Shown here: positions 43,399-55,602 of the stretch, one piece after another
Position numbering within the stretch: the first letter of the stretch is position 1
How the letters are laid out: the number at the start of each line of letters is the position of its first letter
From: Camillea tinctor
Taxonomy: Eukaryota > Ascomycota > Sordariomycetes > Xylariales > Xylariaceae
Assembly (NCBI GenBank): GCA_022578605.1
Contig: MU394056.1
Location: 248,001 to 312,000 of the forward strand
Direction of reading: 5' to 3'
DNA: 64,000 bases
Notes under the pieces: generated by a model
Database searches by the model: none
Told to the model about the DNA's origin: nothing
The model's input: only the letters and a program-made list of their open reading frames with translations
Made by a program: the position numbers and the translations under genes

Positions 43399-46300
43399 TA
43401 TTGATATGTTCAATACTTCGGTAAGAAATTTGAAAGAAGTTTGATAAAGAGTATACACTAAATTCTGGTAATAGGAAGAGAGAGTAGGAGACTTTGATGC
43501 ATTCGTCGTGAGCTAGAGAGAAGTATTAAGATATTATAGCTATTTGGGTCACAAAATATCTGGGAGACAAGGCACGATTCTGAGAGGTAAGTCATAATAG
43601 ATATATATTCTAGATACATTTGCCAAGTAAAACTAGCGGCGGTGATAGTGGTGATGATGATGATGCGGAGGTGGTGTAGGTGGTATCGCGTCTGTCTCTC
43701 TCCAATCAGCTACGAGATCACCCCTATTCAGTAATCACTTGTTACTAAGCACCCATTTACCCGTTACCTCCTAAGCTGTTTTGATTTATCCCCTATCGCC
43801 GACTTAGATACCTATGTCCGTGTGTTTTGTGCCCAACTTATGTCCGAGCAACATCGGCTGTTACATAGAGAGTATTACCCAAGCTTCGAATTAAGTTCAA
43901 TTAACCAAGTTACCAACTCGGGTCCAGAAAATCTGATACTTCATACTCGGGCTTATAGATTTGATTGGGGTGCACTGGGTCGACGTTTGTCCAACTAATT
44001 GTTCATATAAAGGAAATGGCTTCTTCTGCTTCTGCTATATCCTGATGAATATGTATGCGCCGAGAAGCTCAAACGAACTTTCAAACCCCCTAAAGTTTCA
44101 TCAACTCTATTTGGGGGCTAGACCTGGATTCTCTCATTTCGGTTCCGGGGTCAGTTTAAATATTGATATGTCGATAGCCATGATTGGTTTATCATACACA
44201 CTTTCAGATCACCGAATCCGTCGCTAGCTATCTTACGGATGTAGATCCCGAACCTGGTCAGCATGTCAGGCATACCTACAAACTGCATTATCATGGACTC
44301 GCTTCGTCATCGTGTTGGTAAAGGCGTGGTTCTCGTATGTTCCTCTTAACTTTTACTGAATGTTGACCCTAATCTAGCTGCCTCCCTTTCTTATCAGCAG
44401 CGCCACAGTGATCATATCATATGTTGCTATTCCCACCACTAGGACTACTCTTAGATTCGGTGACGACTCATTGTAGAATGGGTCTTGGCCGCTTATCCTT
44501 TATCCGTTAGTGAGCACTACCAATCAAATTCGTCCGTCTACAGTTAGATATTGTAAACTAAGGTGCTTGAATATGCGAGTTCAAATTCTTGACAATCTTT
44601 GGTCCATTTGGAGTCGTTTTTTGTGTTACAACCACGGTCTCATTCTTTCGAATGGCTTCCGTTATTGAATACAATAAAATATAGCTAAATATCTATAGAA
44701 AAATGTCAATATCTACTGGAAGAAGAGCCTACACTACCAGATTCTACGGAACATAACGTTACCTCGATCATACAAGACTTGGTGCTGCTGTTGCTATTTC
44801 GCCGGCGCAGTCAATTTCGTCTCTCACTTTCGGCGATAGCCATAAACAAAGCATTGTTCTCGCGGTGTGGAATTGTCTCAGGATCCACAGGCTTCGTGTA
44901 AGTTGGTTTGTCATCAACTCAAAGCCCTTGATTCTTAAAGGCCGATCTTGAAAGCTCGGAGTCTTCACTCCATTGGCGTCATAAGAATGGGTACGTTTCG
45001 AGGGTTCTGATGACATTCATCCCTTTTACATCTTACCATGATGCGGATCATCTGGTATCTTCTCACGTATGAGGGAACCTTGGAGGTACTTGGTCCTATT
45101 CTACTACCGGGGCCACACGGCCGTCGTCGCGTTCCATGGTTTCACCTCGCTTCTCGCCTCACTTCTCGAATAGACCTTTTCGGCTCATTTGTTCTCCTTG
45201 ATCAGATTTATGCTCCTTGTATATGTCCTAACGGTGGGACGTATCAATAGATAAGCACCACTTTATGTCATATCTTGTCTTGCAATCGGGCTTTGCTGCC
45301 TCGTTATTTTTCACATTCGCAGAGATCAAGATTGATATGTACTATATACTTCCCCACTAGTACGTATGGTAAGACATGGTCAAGTTTTCCGGCTTCGCTC
45401 TTGCTATTCCGACATATAGTGTACAGATAGGTGTTAACTATCTTATAGCTCTTGAACTACGAGGTATGGTCGATACTTGCACCTCATCTTATACTGGAGT
45501 ATTGAAGCTCATACGATAGGGTTCGGCTTTGTGATGCATTCTGCCACATTCGGCTTCCTTCCGCTGAATATGACTGGCTTGATGATCAACATCAGGATCC
45601 TTCCGCTTCCTAAGCCCGTCAGACGAAAGCCACTGCTTATAGTCGGTTGGCTTCTTTCTATAGTAGGGGGTTTTTCTAGAAGTTACTATAGCTGCCAACG
45701 ACTATTAGCCGCCCTGCTTACTTGGCATGATCTATTAAACGGCCAATATCGCCACCGTTTATCATCTTGACAACGTTTTAGTAGTCGCAACCACAACCAA
45801 TGAGGGTCAGAGAATATTCTCCGGTGTCTACAATGTAAGTCACAATTACAAGCTTCTGGTTACTCTTATGGTTTTAGCTCCAGGTGTAGCTATCATCGCT
45901 CATATTTCAAATTCCACCACAATTAGCAGTATGCTGCAAGGAAGTGAAAATGCTCTCATCGGCGGCTACGAAGTTGATTATTTCTTTGCTCTGAGGTTAT
46001 CCGGTCTAACTATCAACCCGTCCCTGATCGTGATGTTGTCTACCAGGCAGCTACAGGCGAAGTTATTGGTGGGTTTGACAGAGATACGATCGCAGATTCA
46101 GGTGAAGCAAAAGAGAAGGCTAAAAGAAAGGAACGTATCTAGTCAGTACGAGTGTATGGCCCCCATGTGGCGTGTTGTGTTTCGAGACATCCTTGTGCAA
46201 GGTACCTACACCACATATCACTAATGCACATTGTATTAACCAATAGGTAGACCGCACGAGGAACAACGAACCTCGTGGCGAGCACAAACCGTATTGTAAG

Positions 46301-48626
46301 TATCTACTAATACTAAACACCACATACGTGTATTATGCGCTCAAGGATGGGGTTTTGCTCGGTTCCGTGATCCGGACCTGGATCTTGCCGAGGAAAGATA
46401 GAGGTACTTAGCATGTACTTAAGTACCTATTCATAATCCGTCGGTATATGAACTAGTAGGTAAGCCCCGGTCCCGGTTGCACAGCTAGCTCCCACTACTG
46501 TTGTATCACCCAGAAACCACTACTACTACCATGGTGAGCCGCTTGAAAAGGCTGCGGCTCCTATTTGATAGCTTGGCGTCCGCTAAAAGTAGGAAGAAAT
46601 TGCGATGACCTACGTATGTAGCATGTGGACATGGGAACATGGGAACATCCGCTGTGCTCCCAAAAACACGGTTGGTGGGGCAGGTAGGGGTGGTAGAACC
46701 GGGTCGAATGGCGGGCTGATTGGTCTATTGGTGTATCAGCTTTAAGCTTAGTTACCCGAAGCAGGGATCTCCCCCATACCAAGGATGTCAGACTGCCGAC
46801 GTGCATTGTGGCCTCATTGGCCGCTAAGGTTACAACATTGCTCTATCAGGTAGCCCGGTAAGGTTATGTAACTACATATCAAGAGTGGTGTGAGAATGGG
46901 ATGCATATTGAGGCACCCAGGTTCAATATTTTTTTTTCTTTTGTTTAAAAATATTACAACTACGTAGATACATACATAAATCCCCGAAAAAAAACCCATC
47001 CATTTTACATAGCAACAAACCAATGGCTGTAAATCTGTCAAGCACAGGGTATACGTAAAAGTCTCTATGGTTATGGCAATATACAGAACACTCCCCAATT
47101 ATAAATATCACGTCTTACTTGTTGGGTCTCCCACTTGCTTTTTAAAAGGTTACATATAGTAGGGTGAAATAAGTGTCCCACAATTTCAAAGCTATTACTC
47201 ATAATATTCACAACTACTATGCAACTACATTCGACTTTTTGGCTCTTTTTTTTTTCTTTTTTTTATAAGATAAAACAGATAAATAAAAAAGACAGATGTT
47301 GATACCTATTCAAAAATGAATAATCTACTCATGTTTTTTCTCTCTCTGTCTTCTGTTAAGTACTTACAAAGATACGTATAAAATTAAACAACTTAACCTA
47401 TATGATATATTTCACGAGGAGGAATGCTGAAAGTATAGTAGATTCTAAATTAGGTTCGCCGCGGAAAAATATCAGACGACACTTACTTCACCCCACTGTA
47501 CCCAGATAATGCACTGCAGTTCAGTCACTTGGTTCATGGTTTTGTACCACCTACCTAGCTAACTACTAGGATGTAAAAAAAGCCACAAATTGAAGCCTGC
47601 ATTTGAGCTAACCATTATCCTTACAACTACCACTCGTTTTCCTCTCCCTGGCCACCTAATCGTGATCTCTATCATAAACTGATAGCTATTGCACTAGTGT
47701 GCATTTCAATGCCGAAGAACACAGTAAATTAATAAATTTGAAGCCGGTGCATCTAATTCATCCTACCAATCTCATATCTACGTCTATAACAAAATGTAAC
47801 GGTTGGTCACAGCTAACGGCTGTTTGATATCTAAGCGAATATCAAACCTTGAACTATCCGTCCCCTTGTTAACATCCCGGTATCTAGCAGCATTATGCTA
47901 TCAGAAAGCCACATTATTACTGACCTATCCAGATACGAGAAGGAGATACTGTCATCCAGAATACCGATGATGATGACAGCATCCGCATCTGACGCTGACG
48001 GTGTGTCCCTTATCTGGATTCGCCATTCCTCTAAGAACTTGTGTAGCCCTCCCTTATACTCGAAGCGCCAACTGTCCTCCATTAATCGGTGTAAACTAAG
48101 ATCATAATCTGGATAGGATTCTTAATGTAGGTATACGGCATGGTTCGTTTACAGTTATGATTTTATCTCACCTACAAGGGAAAGAAATGTGTTACACACC
48201 AGATATCCTATTACACATTCTCATCTCAGCCGACATAATACCTCAAGTTGTATTACTATGTCTGTTGATGGCTTTTTCTATTCGTTCTCCTATCAAACTA
48301 CCTTTTACTGCATGAATGATCATAAATATCCATTACCAGATTTCCGGCTCCTGTCTACCCTCATAGTCTCTACCGTGCCTTGATTTACGTTGCAATCTGC
48401 TAGTGCGAGATCGCCCAATCGACAACTAACTACCGATTTTACCTAGCCAAGTCGTTATATAATTAAATAACAATAGTATTGAAGCTGTGTGGTAGCTGAG
48501 GGCAGCTAGACACCTCAATATGAGATATATGGACTGAATCACCACCAATACCACTTTCTCCATCCCACGTCATCAAATATCTCAGTTTCATCATTTCTTT
48601 TGGATATATTTCAACTGATCAATGTT
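43399..48626. other. 5.2-kb region without an intact gene
   Basis: No complete gene can be built. Short repeats of GATGATGATG type occur near 43645-43670. Coding-like fragments lie between about 43960 and 46230 (separate entry). From 46400 to 48600 the DNA is AT-rich with T homopolymers (46928-46945, 47245-47270) and only short, unremarkable frames, including an 83-codon minus frame at 47831-48082. Confidence 0.5.
43960..46230 (+). pseudogene. Possible decayed gene, subtilase-like fragment
   Basis: Short plus-strand frames in different phases read like protein: DSLRHRVGKGVVLV around 44292, then NVLVVATTTNEGQRIFSG around 45771, then VLAPGVAIIAHI followed by SSMLQGSENA and YFFALRL from 45868 to about 46000. 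The order and wording resemble the Val-Val strand, the I-x-VGAT strand, the APGV strand and the serine region of subtilisin-like peptidases, but the distances are too large, the serine motif is altered and stops and frame changes intervene. If it is a gene it is broken beyond function. This is a weak visual match. Confidence 0.2.
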
Positions 48627-50147
48627 ATGAATGCCACCGAAAGAAGGGTGCCGAAGAGATGGACTGATGAAGAGGATAAGATACTGCGTGATGAGGCTCA
48701 AAAGCAAGGTCAGTACCTAACACGGCTTGCAATATCACATCCGCTAATATCCGATTGGGTTTGACGGTCTATAGCTACAACAGGAAATATGAAAGACTGG
48801 AACAAGATTGCCGTAAAACTCCCGGGTCGGACGAATAAGGACTGTCGCAAGCGCTGGGTAAACAAAGTTTGCGGCAGCCTGAAAAAGGGTGCATGGAAAA
48901 GTGATGAAGACGAGCGCTTGGTAAGCGCCGTTGAAAAACATGGCCAAAAGTATTTACTTTGACGACCCATGGAAGTTCAGTTTCTGAGCTTCGCTAATAT
49001 GATTTTCAAGGTGGACATTGGTGGCCAATGAAGTCGGCTTTCGTAGTCCTGACCGTACGTGGAGCTCCCCATCGAAGTTTTTGGAATAGATCTCAAGGTC
49101 AGGAGAATGACTTTGGCAGGGCTGACCTGTCGGTGTTGTGTATACAGAGTGTGCAAAGAGATGGCAGTCTAAGCTAGATCCTAGTCTTGAACCCGGCGGA
49201 TGGACAGCAGAAGAGGTAATTCGTGCGAAATCCGAGCATGAAAAATGAACTTCTAACCATACTTGAGCAGGACAAACTACTTTTGACGTTGGTCCGAGAG
49301 AATGGACGGGAGTGGAAGAAGTTCCAGGAACAGAGCTTTTCTAAGCGATCGACGAATGAGATAAAAAATAGGTAAAAGTCATAATATTACTACTGCAGGA
49401 ACTTGCAAAATCAAATTCATGCTGATTGGTCATAGGCACACGAGCTTATCTCGACGGTATAAGCGCTTGCATAATAGGAATAGAAGTGTCACATCATCCT
49501 CGGAATCTACGTCTAGCTCGGATAACGGAGCGGATATTGACGAAACCCTAAACGATAACGAGGACAAACAGATGGATGATGAAGTTAATGATACTAGGCA
49601 GGGTATAACGTCCGCATATCCCAATCACCAAGACATGACCGAAGACTGGGTGGGCATGCTGGATATCCCCAGCGTTTGGATGGACCAATTTGGCCAAAGG
49701 CAAATCTCTGGCAATGGGGATGTTCTTTCGGGGGTGGCCATGAATGAGAACCCGGGTCTGCTAGACTTTGACAGGCTGAACGCGCAACCAGAGCAAGACC
49801 CAGGTATTTCTATAGTTCCTCCGAATAATACAATACCTGCCAGCTCATCCATATGGGGAACAGTACAGTATGATCCAAGACTGGATCTACCTGAGGCAGG
49901 CGACCAAGTGTTGGTAGATCCGATATTGGATACTCAAAACGAGGGGGTTTTTGGTGAGTATTTAGGGAATGCAACACAAAACAACGAAATGGGTATGGAT
50001 ACATGGAAAAGCGACAATGGGACGGTGGACACTGTGGGAAGAGTTTCATTGGTGATCGATGATTGCAATCGAGATACGCTACATCACCTATTGGATTTAA
50101 CTAGGAGTCTAGAGGGAAGGACTAAGATAGAAATAAATAGTAGGTGA
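48627..50147 (+). CDS. Three-repeat Myb DNA-binding protein
   Basis: Six exons fit with consistent phases: 48627-48708, 48775-48949, 49011-49054, 49148-49215, 49271-49371 and 49436-50147. Introns are 55-93 nt. The product is 393 residues. Three Myb repeats are visible from their spaced tryptophans: repeat 1 (W12, W36, W55), repeat 2 (W68, W87, W106) and repeat 3 (W119, W138, ending TNEIKNRH near 158). Each ends with the recognition-helix pattern (GRTNKDCRKRW, SPDQCAKRW, STNEIKNR). A Ser-rich linker and a long acidic/Asn-rich tail without known domains follow. It is probably a nuclear transcription factor resembling animal c-Myb or yeast Bas1 in repeat number; the targets are unknown. The recurring exon boundaries inside the repeats support the model. 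Confidence 0.88.
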
Positions 50148-52134
50148 TATACTTGAGGTAAATGAGTAGGTAATAGAGTATTGTTACAGATTACATGTGG
50201 CGGTTTAATACACTGGCGTGATTATGACTGAAGTAGTAACACTGCTGGAGCTTCTCTACACTCAAACCCATCCTTCTACTGTAACTAGTAATATACAGTA
50301 TCAATATCTATTTATACGTGAGATAGAAGAAGTTAGAAATGATTTCTTTGGTACTGCTTTTCCTGTTTAGTGCGTCCGTATTGTGTAATATAAGATAGAC
50401 ATTTGCTAGGAACCTACCCCCTTGGGCTACCGTCGGTAGGTCCAGTAAAGAACCGTACAATGCGTCGTTGACATGTGAAAAGAAACCTAGTGATACTGTC
50501 ATCGAATAACTTCCGAATGGATTCATGGATTTAATTCGGTGTGGTCGGCTCGTTCGGGGATTTCTGAGCAGTCCTTTGCATCTATCTATTCAAACTCCTC
50601 AGAGACGAGGTTCATCCCCAACCATTTCTACGTTGCGAGGACATCCTATCTCTTTTTTGTAAGGTGTTGAGATTCGACAAGGATAGAAAATCATGATAGC
50701 CTATCTTCTTTTTTCCCTGTATGATAAACTAGAAATGCTGCATACGGTCTCCGAGAAAACACCCGAGCATTTCATAATTAGGTAGGTCCGTAGAGGATGG
50801 TTAAACGGGCATAGAATCGACAAGGCCGAGGCATTCGCATCTTTTTTGCTTTTTTTTCTTTCAACTTAGTTAAGATCATCCCGCGATGTCCCAATCCCTT
50901 GTGATTATGGAGGTCCGGGTTCATTGTGAGACGGGAGGGGATGCAAGCGACGAGGCACGACAGTCGGACAGGATACCTGTGTGTTCCAAAAGTATGCCTA
51001 CAACGGTACTCACTAGAACTGGAATTCTATACTGAAAGTACAATTTTAGTTCATTGTAGGCATATGAACGAATCAGTAATGGCTGTTAGTCCATCATAAG
51101 ATATTTTACAAATATGTATAACACCGCATATCTGTAGAGTAATATCGGTGATAGCCTTCCTACCAGACTTATAAAGGGGCAAAGTGCTTACCTACACTAG
51201 GTAGGTACTTACAGCTAGGTGCCTGAAAGCCACAGTGGCTGTGCAACCCACATTCAAGTCACATTACCAGGGTTCCGTACTTACACTACCTAGGCCTGCT
51301 AGGTTCCTACTACCTACCTACAGGACGGCTGGACGGGTAGGTATCTCCACCCATATCTACACCCATGTAGATTTTAGCTGCCAGTGATTAGGTACATGGT
51401 GTACAAGGTACATAACAGTTTATGGCAACTTCCCCATTCCCGCAAGGTTCTTGTACCTAAACTTATATCTAAGCACTGTCTGTACACACAATAGGAGTGT
51501 AGATGAATCAGCTGCTGAACGGTTTGTCTCATGAGTACGTCACGCTTTCAATCTCCCAGAACCCCCCAAAAGAGGTCCACACAGCCAAGACCCTAGGACC
51601 CCAACCTAGAACCTTAAACCCAGAACCCAGAACCCAAACCCAGCTAAACCCAAACCCAGCTAAACCCAAAGACCCCCAAGACTCAAGACCCAAAAACTCA
51701 CGAGCCGTGAGCCGTCAGCCATCCGCCATCCGCCATCCAACCTAACCGTTCCCTCGTCCCTGAATCTCAACAAAGGGACGATCGATTGATTTTATTCCAT
51801 TTCAAGCTTACCTTACTAGCACCGATCCGCACAACAACGACAACGCACCACTGCCGCACACTGCTGCAACACACTACTGCGACACACTGCTGCACTGCTT
51901 CCCAACCCAACGCAGTCTTCTCCTAATAAGTAAAACAAAACAATCCAAACCAAAACACAACACCATACCATTTAGAAATTCCGAGGTTGGAATCGTCGGT
52001 TGGAATCCCACTCGCCATGCTTCGGTAGCAGGCTACGAACGACCGCCTATTCTACCTACCTACCTACCTATCCTACTACGTTCCTAACCTACCGTACCGC
52101 CATCAACGACACCACCTATCGTCCACTATTCGTC
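50148..52134. other. Intergenic region upstream of the PQ-loop gene
   Basis: No gene is recognisable. It contains dense TACCTA/CCTAGGTA words (51184-51310), a low-complexity AACCC-rich tract around 51595-51670, ATCCGCC repeats at 51720-51738, CAACA/CTGC-rich sequence and a CTACCTACCTACCTA run near 52056-52070 in the leader. Confidence 0.5.
51633..51664. repeat. Tandem 16-bp repeat
   Basis: Two perfect copies of CCCAAACCCAGCTAAA sit inside a longer AACCC-rich tract (51595-51670). The tract reads through as Pro/Asn-rich nonsense in one frame. Confidence 0.8.
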
Positions 52135-53312
52135 ATGGATAGCCTATTCATGGAGGATCGTTGCCAGGCCCTCCGTGAGGGGGGTTTCACCAACTTCTTT
52201 GTATCCATGTAAGCGACGAGTTCCAATCAGTTCATATGTGTGTAGCCTGTGCTGATTTATATCCCCCCCTCTTCGGCCTCTAGCCTCATCGTAATCGGCA
52301 TCCTCCTTTCCTACATAACCCAACATTACCGAATCATCTCCCGAGGCTCTTCCGAAGGCATCTCGCCGTACTTCGTCCTGCTCGGCGTCACCTCTGCCAA
52401 CGCTCAGTTCGGAAATATCCTGACCCTGCCCGCATCCCGGGCTGATGTCGCTTGCTGCAAGGAGGTCAGCCCCTTTGAGTGCACTGCTGGATTACTAGGT
52501 ATCGCTCAGATCGGGACCCAGTGGATCTGTTTTGCCATCATGTTGGTTGTCCCCTGCTCTAAGATATATGGCGTAACCTATACAAGTCGTCATCGTCGAC
52601 CCCTGTTGCTAATCCCCGGTGCAGCTTAGTTCTGTTCCTCGTCTTCTTTCGACGCGACGATGTAGATCTATCCGACGATGAATTCGAGCGTGATCCAGAC
52701 CAGCCTACATGGAAGACGGCTATTTGGGTAGCTGCGGCATGTCTGATTCACGGTCTTCTGGTTGTCATCATCTCGGCCGCTCTCGCATTCGGCGCTCCTT
52801 CGTACCTCGGCGCCTGGGCCAATGTTCTCGGAGTCATGGCTGCGGCCCTAGCGGCGGTCCAGTACATACCTCAGATTTGGACAACATATAAGCTGAAGCA
52901 TGCCGGCAGTCTGAGCATCCTGATGATGACCATTCAGACTCCGGGCGGGTTTCTGTTCGCTGCGAGCTTGGCAGCTCGACTGGGCTGGGGCGGGTGGAGC
53001 TCTTGGGGCGTATACGTTTTGACGGCCATTATGCAGGGTATTCTCTTGATGATGGCCATCGGCTACGAATGGCCCTCGCAACAAGAAAGGGCGACTGCGC
53101 ATCATCCCACCCCCCCTCGCCGCCCAGCTTACAACCGACGCACAACTCCTCGCGTCCTACCCTCACCAGGTCCGTACTCTGCTCACTTGCAGGCGTATGC
53201 TGATACCCAAGAAGAAATCGAAAGCGCACTTGACCGTGAAAGCGTGCAGGGGCTCGGGGAGAACCAACCCCTGCTCGCACCCGGCGGTATCGGTAGCTCG
53301 GGTGTTCGATAA
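52135..53312 (+). CDS. PQ-loop repeat membrane transporter-like protein
   Basis: Three exons, 52135-52208, 52284-52541 and 52625-53312, give 339 residues. Intron 1 has GTAAGC and a CTGAT branch; intron 2 uses donor GTTGGT and acceptor GCAG, and joining restores a continuous helix ICFAIILVLFLVFF. About seven transmembrane helices are expected. The first PQ-type loop reads SYITQHYRIIS with Thr in place of Pro, and the second is canonical (VQYIPQIWTTYKLKHAGSLS). The C-terminal about 75 residues are hydrophilic and Pro/Arg-rich. The family includes lysosomal/vacuolar cystine and cationic amino-acid exporters (cystinosin, Ypq), so a vacuolar transport role is inferred. Start at ATG 52135: the upstream open frame translates only leader repeats. 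The GTTGGT donor is the least certain part. Confidence 0.85.
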
Positions 53313-54324
53313 TCATGTGTATGTGTTTTGTGTTGTCCCGTGCTCTACAATCTACAAAAAAAAAACCCCGAACATGCTGTGTTTTGTTATATGCTATCAC
53401 TAGAGACTGTATAAACCCGCACTTCAACAACATGCTATTAATCTTTTGCGGTTGCTATCTATCAGGAGGTTATGTTTTTTTTTTCTACAGATTCATAGAT
53501 CACATATCCTCCCCCTTTTTTTTCTGTTCGAAGTTTTTACCAAAGTAGCAGAAAAGAAAGTCGTTAGGTCAAGGCTTTATCATATTCTGTTTACAGACCT
53601 AGTTACGATTGTTTGCTTAGGTACATAACTTCGAAGAGCCCCCATCAATATAAACAGACAAGTTTCTGGCTCTCGAAACCCCTTTTCGAAATTGATAGAT
53701 GAGCCAGCCATGTCTAGTCTTCCTCAGCTATCAAAGATCAAAGATTCATACACACCAGAGCAAGCAGTCTTATTCTATCCTTGTAAAGGGGTTGACTGCT
53801 GGACTGGTAATCATTAGGATTCATTATGATTCATTTCCGCCGCAACCGGTACAAAAAATCTTGGGCAATAAGCATGCTGGCATGGTTGATTTAGGTACCT
53901 AATGGTAGGTACCTATCTACCTACATACTATGTATCTACCTATCTAGATGCATTAGTTATTAGTTAAAGATGGGGCCTTTTATGCACCCCCCGTGCCATT
54001 GCGCTATTGATCCAATTGGTCCAACCTTACTGGGTAAGCTTTCGCATTTATGGTTATCCCCTATCGATATCGAGGTTCCATGTGTCATCCCATTCCCCTC
54101 CAAACCCTCCAAACCACTTTAACCCTATAAGTTACTACTTCGTTACTACTTTGTATTATTCATATCCAATTGACCTTCACCATCCTTCTTGGCTACGACT
54201 ACGATTCACAACCCTATCTCCAGTTCTGACAATCGTTGCTTTATTCGTTTCAAATCTCTTTCTATTTTATGAAAACTCACAATTCTATATTCTTATTTCT
54301 TTTTTATATCTAACCATCGTCAAC
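53313..54324. other. Intergenic region between PQ-loop and R3H-type genes
   Basis: No gene is recognisable. It holds T homopolymers (53470-53485, 53515-53522) and a TACCTA-rich block with GTAGGTACCTATCTACCTAC near 53904-53923. Confidence 0.5.
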
Positions 54325-55602
54325 ATGGCTATCTACAGTGCAGTCCCTCCACCTCCCGAGCCCGGTGTTGTTGCTACTCAATCGCAGCAGACCCAACAAG
54401 TGCACTCAAATGCGACACCAGCGGCAGCAAGCCAATTGAATACCGGTGTTGATATTGAAGCATGGACACTTTCGGCTCTTGAATCACTTAGCGTGTCTCC
54501 CGTGGCTCGCGGCACCGGCACTCCACTGTCTATTCCCCTAGACGAGCACACCTCCAAGAAACCATCCGTGATAATCCAAGACCCTCGCGCCAAGTCCAGT
54601 GCTATCACCCCGCCTCCTCGTCCGCCCTCCCGCCGCGACAGCCAGCGTCGTCGCGAAGCCATTCTCAAAGGCAACGAGGGCAGCCGACAGCGGCGGCGTT
54701 GGGAAAATGGTAACCCCATCTTCTCCCCCCATCCCTTAATAGCCTATTCCAGGGATGAGAAGGGCTGCGCTATAAGAGTAAACTAACGACATGCCGTTCG
54801 TCTTCCAGACCGTCTCATGCACGTCCCCAACGTCCAGCCCCCCGAGCCCTTCGACTGGCTCCCCCACCCGACGCACCCCGTCCACAACGTCCCGTACCAG
54901 GTCGCCGCCTACTGGGACACGCGCCTCCGCGCCGAGGTCGAGGACAAGAAAGCCGCCGCCGCCCGCCGCAAGCAAATGCAGACGCGCACCCTGGGCGACG
55001 AGCACGTCGTGGGCCGCGTGCCGCGCGAGCTGTGCCAGCGCGCCAAGAAGGTCCCCGCTGTCAAGGCCTGGGTGCGTTCGCTCGAGGAGCCTGTGCGCAA
55101 GTATCTCATCGAGCAGGAGGTTGCGAAAGAAAGACCCGCCTCTGACGACGAGGACTCGACCGAGGACGAGGAGATCGTGTTCGTTGGACGCAATGGGTCT
55201 ATGCGGGATGGGTGGAAGAGGGCGAGGAGAGAGGATAAGGGGAAGAATACGCATGACGAGGGCATGGTTTTCGATGCGCTGGGCGATGAGGACGGAGGTG
55301 CTTTTCGGTAAGTTTTTTCTTTTTTCTCTCTTAATCTCTCCATATCCTACTGCTTATTATGGGTTTTGCTTGTGATTTGTTTGTCCCCCGAGTAAAGAAG
55401 AGCTATCGGTTGATTGATATGTATTAAACACAGACGATGGCTCACCCACTCCATCTCGGACTATTACGGCCTCCACTCCCGCTCCGTATTGGTAGGTAAC
55501 CCGGCGCGCAAGGCCGTGTACGTCGGCGTCAAAGAGATGAAGACAGGACACGCACCGCTAGTGAGAGCTGAGTTGCCACGACCTCTCTGGGAACTCTGCT
55601 AA
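54325..55602 (+). CDS. R3H-associated domain protein
   Basis: Three exons, 54325-54709, 54809-55307 and 55434-55602, give 350 residues. Introns are 99 nt (branch CTAAC) and 126 nt. The N-terminal 100 residues are Pro/Ser/Gln-rich. The R3H-associated N-terminal domain starts at about residue 108 (RREAILKGNEGSRQRRRWEN) and runs on into exon 2 with FDWLPHPTHPVHNVPYQVA. An acidic stretch (DDEDSTEDEEIV) follows. The last exon completes an R3H-like end with ISDYYGLHSRS and GNPARKAVYVG. R3H modules bind single-stranded nucleic acid; human R3HDM4 has the same architecture. The function is unknown. Start at MAIYSAV: the 106-codon upstream open frame reads as T/C-rich leader. Exon 2 is much more GC-rich than the flanking introns. 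Confidence 0.85.

Noticed and set aside
47831..48082. 83-codon minus-strand frame MEDSWRFEY...
   Set aside because: It is a short isolated frame in AT-rich DNA without recognisable features.
51503..51745. 80-codon Pro/Asn-rich frame
   Set aside because: It is simply the translation of the AACCC-type tandem repeat.
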